A DNA stretch of 64,000 bases from Adhaeribacter aerolatus (GTDB lineage: Bacteria > Bacteroidota > Bacteroidia > Cytophagales > Hymenobacteraceae). A model generated the notes under the pieces. The model saw only the letters and a list, made by a program, of their open reading frames with translations. It was not told the origin of the DNA and did no database searches. The position numbers and the translations under genes are program-made. Location: contig NZ_BJYS01000013.1 in assembly GCF_007991635.1 (NCBI RefSeq), positions 1 through 64,000 of the forward strand, in the 5' to 3' direction. This document shows positions 63,409 through 64,000 of the stretch, in pieces (within the stretch, counting starts at the first letter, position 1; the number at the start of each line of letters is the position of its first letter).

Positions 63409-63879
63409 TCAATCCAACCAGTATAGAAAGGGTGTAGTAATTGATAGGGAATATAAGTTGATAAAAAAGCATACTATTACAATGACAATCAATAAATTTC
63501 GATTATGCGTCCCTCTATCAGTTTTATCATATTTTAAGGCAAATAATATGAGGCTAGGAATTGAAAGAATTAGAAAAGAGTTTGTCGCCAAACTTTGGTT
63601 TTTATAAACTATATTTAATTCTTCTGTCTTAACTTTATCACCTAATAGATTATAATACAAATAATCAGAAAGCCCTAAAACTATTAATGGGATAATTAGG
63701 GAACCTACACCAATTAAATATCCACTACCATTTTTAATAATCCATGCTTTTATAGAATTATTTCTAAGTAACTCAGTTTTATAAACTCTTTGAGATTGAT
63801 ATACATGTGCCATTAAAACTAATGGCCCTACGATTAATAAAACTATCTTCAAATAATTCTCAAAAGTCCAATGCGCCAT
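63409..63879 (-). CDS. Four-helix membrane protein of unknown function
   Basis: This 156-residue protein has four hydrophobic stretches (about 8-25, 52-75, 95-110 and 126-146) and polar loops rich in Asn and Lys. The gene and its flanks (about 63,280-63,880) have a lower GC content than neighbours, which may point to recent acquisition or to weak selection. I do not recognise the family. Confidence 0.65.
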   Translation of the reverse strand: MAHWTFENYLKIVLLIVGPLVLMAHVYQSQRVYKTELLRNNSIKAWIIKNGSGYLIGVGSLIIPLIVLGLSDYLYYNLLGDKVKTEELNIVYKNQSLATNSFLILSIPSLILFALKYDKTDRGTHNRNLLIVIVIVCFFINLYSLSITTPFLYWLD

Positions 63880-63914
63880 TTTACTTATTTCAATTACACC
63901 TAACCATAACTAAA

Positions 63915-64000
63915 TTACACCACCGGGTACTTCCATTCGCCGCGGTACTCGCGGCTGAGTAATTTATTGGCTTCGGGGTCGTTCAGGATAATTTCTTTGT
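63915..64000 (-). CDS. C-terminal end of a probable Gfo/Idh/MocA oxidoreductase (partial)
   Basis: The minus-strand frame enters at the window edge and stops at 63,915-63,917. The visible end reads NDPEANKLLSREYRGEWKY-PVV, which resembles the C terminus of Gfo/Idh/MocA sugar or polyol dehydrogenases (...REYRxGW...). Only 27 residues are visible, so the family is a guess. Such enzymes are frequent partners of DUF1080 proteins, although that gene is 37 kb away. Confidence 0.55.
   Translation of the reverse strand, partial: KEIILNDPEANKLLSREYRGEWKYPVV

Noticed and set aside
1-64000. CRISPR arrays, prophage, insertion sequences or a defence system
   Set aside because: No spaced repeats, transposase, integrase or nuclease-helicase groups were seen; the nucleotidyltransferase at 33,710 lacks a toxin-antitoxin partner.

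Overview
The window reads as a chromosomal segment of a gliding-type member of Bacteroidota, most likely Cytophagales/Hymenobacteraceae (Adhaeribacter-like; inference). Supporting signs are proteins with C-terminal type IX secretion (T9SS) sorting domains, a hybrid two-component system that fuses a beta-propeller sensor to an AraC output, DksA-like, LptC, CoaX and CNNM/CorC-family genes in Bacteroidota order, few Shine-Dalgarno sequences, and promoter-like pairs of the Bacteroidota form TTG-N19/20-TAnnTTTG. No tRNA, rRNA, CRISPR array, phage or insertion sequence was found, and almost all genes are intact.

Layout. 0.4-4.7 kb: a planctomycete-type pair (DUF1549/DUF1553 cytochrome-like protein plus DUF1501 Tat protein). 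4.9-18.9 kb: a giant T9SS cell-surface protein behind a hybrid sensor/AraC regulator, then a LytS/LytR-type pair divergent from a small secreted protein. 19-22.9 kb: a flavin oxidoreductase, a YtrA-type GntR regulator overlapping a slipin gene, and a lipocalin-like secreted protein. 22.9-26.7 kb: a cupredoxin-dehydrogenase-HEAT protein and a DUF1080 (3-keto-glycoside hydrolase-like) protein. 27.3-30.1 kb: recJ, a 38-residue membrane protein and two small disordered proteins. 30.2-32.9 kb: divergent oxyR/katA. 33-37.2 kb: phosphoesterase, nucleotidyltransferase, DsbA-like, deoxyribonucleotidase and an EamA transporter. 37.3-48.7 kb: a long minus-strand housekeeping cluster (dksA-like, scpB, rluB-like, coaX, OMP, lptC, small membrane protein, CNNM/CorC, PpiD-like chaperone, then a TPR protein after a terminator). 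49-55.6 kb: lipoprotein, TM2/DUF2752 pair, ribH, a TPR protein, pdhA, recF and a DciA-like gene. 55.7-64 kb: a secreted heparinase-like lyase, thioesterase, DUF922 protease, a DUF2975/HTH pair, acetyltransferase, TonB-domain protein, a membrane protein, and the 3' end of a likely Gfo/Idh/MocA oxidoreductase cut by the window edge.

How the genes fit together. Two separate modules (0.4-4.7 and 22.9-26.7 kb), with the oxidoreductase end at 63.9 kb, suggest periplasmic oxidative handling of sugars or glycosides using c-type cytochromes or blue copper; this is inference from domain content. The clearest new regulatory observations are three operator-like inverted repeats that sit on promoter-like sequences beside a regulator gene: upstream of the GntR/slipin operon, between oxyR and katA, and upstream of the DUF2975/HTH operon. 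No obviously new defence or biosynthetic system is present; the most unusual items are these switches, the copper-only dehydrogenase, the giant HTCS-linked surface protein and several uncharacterised small proteins.
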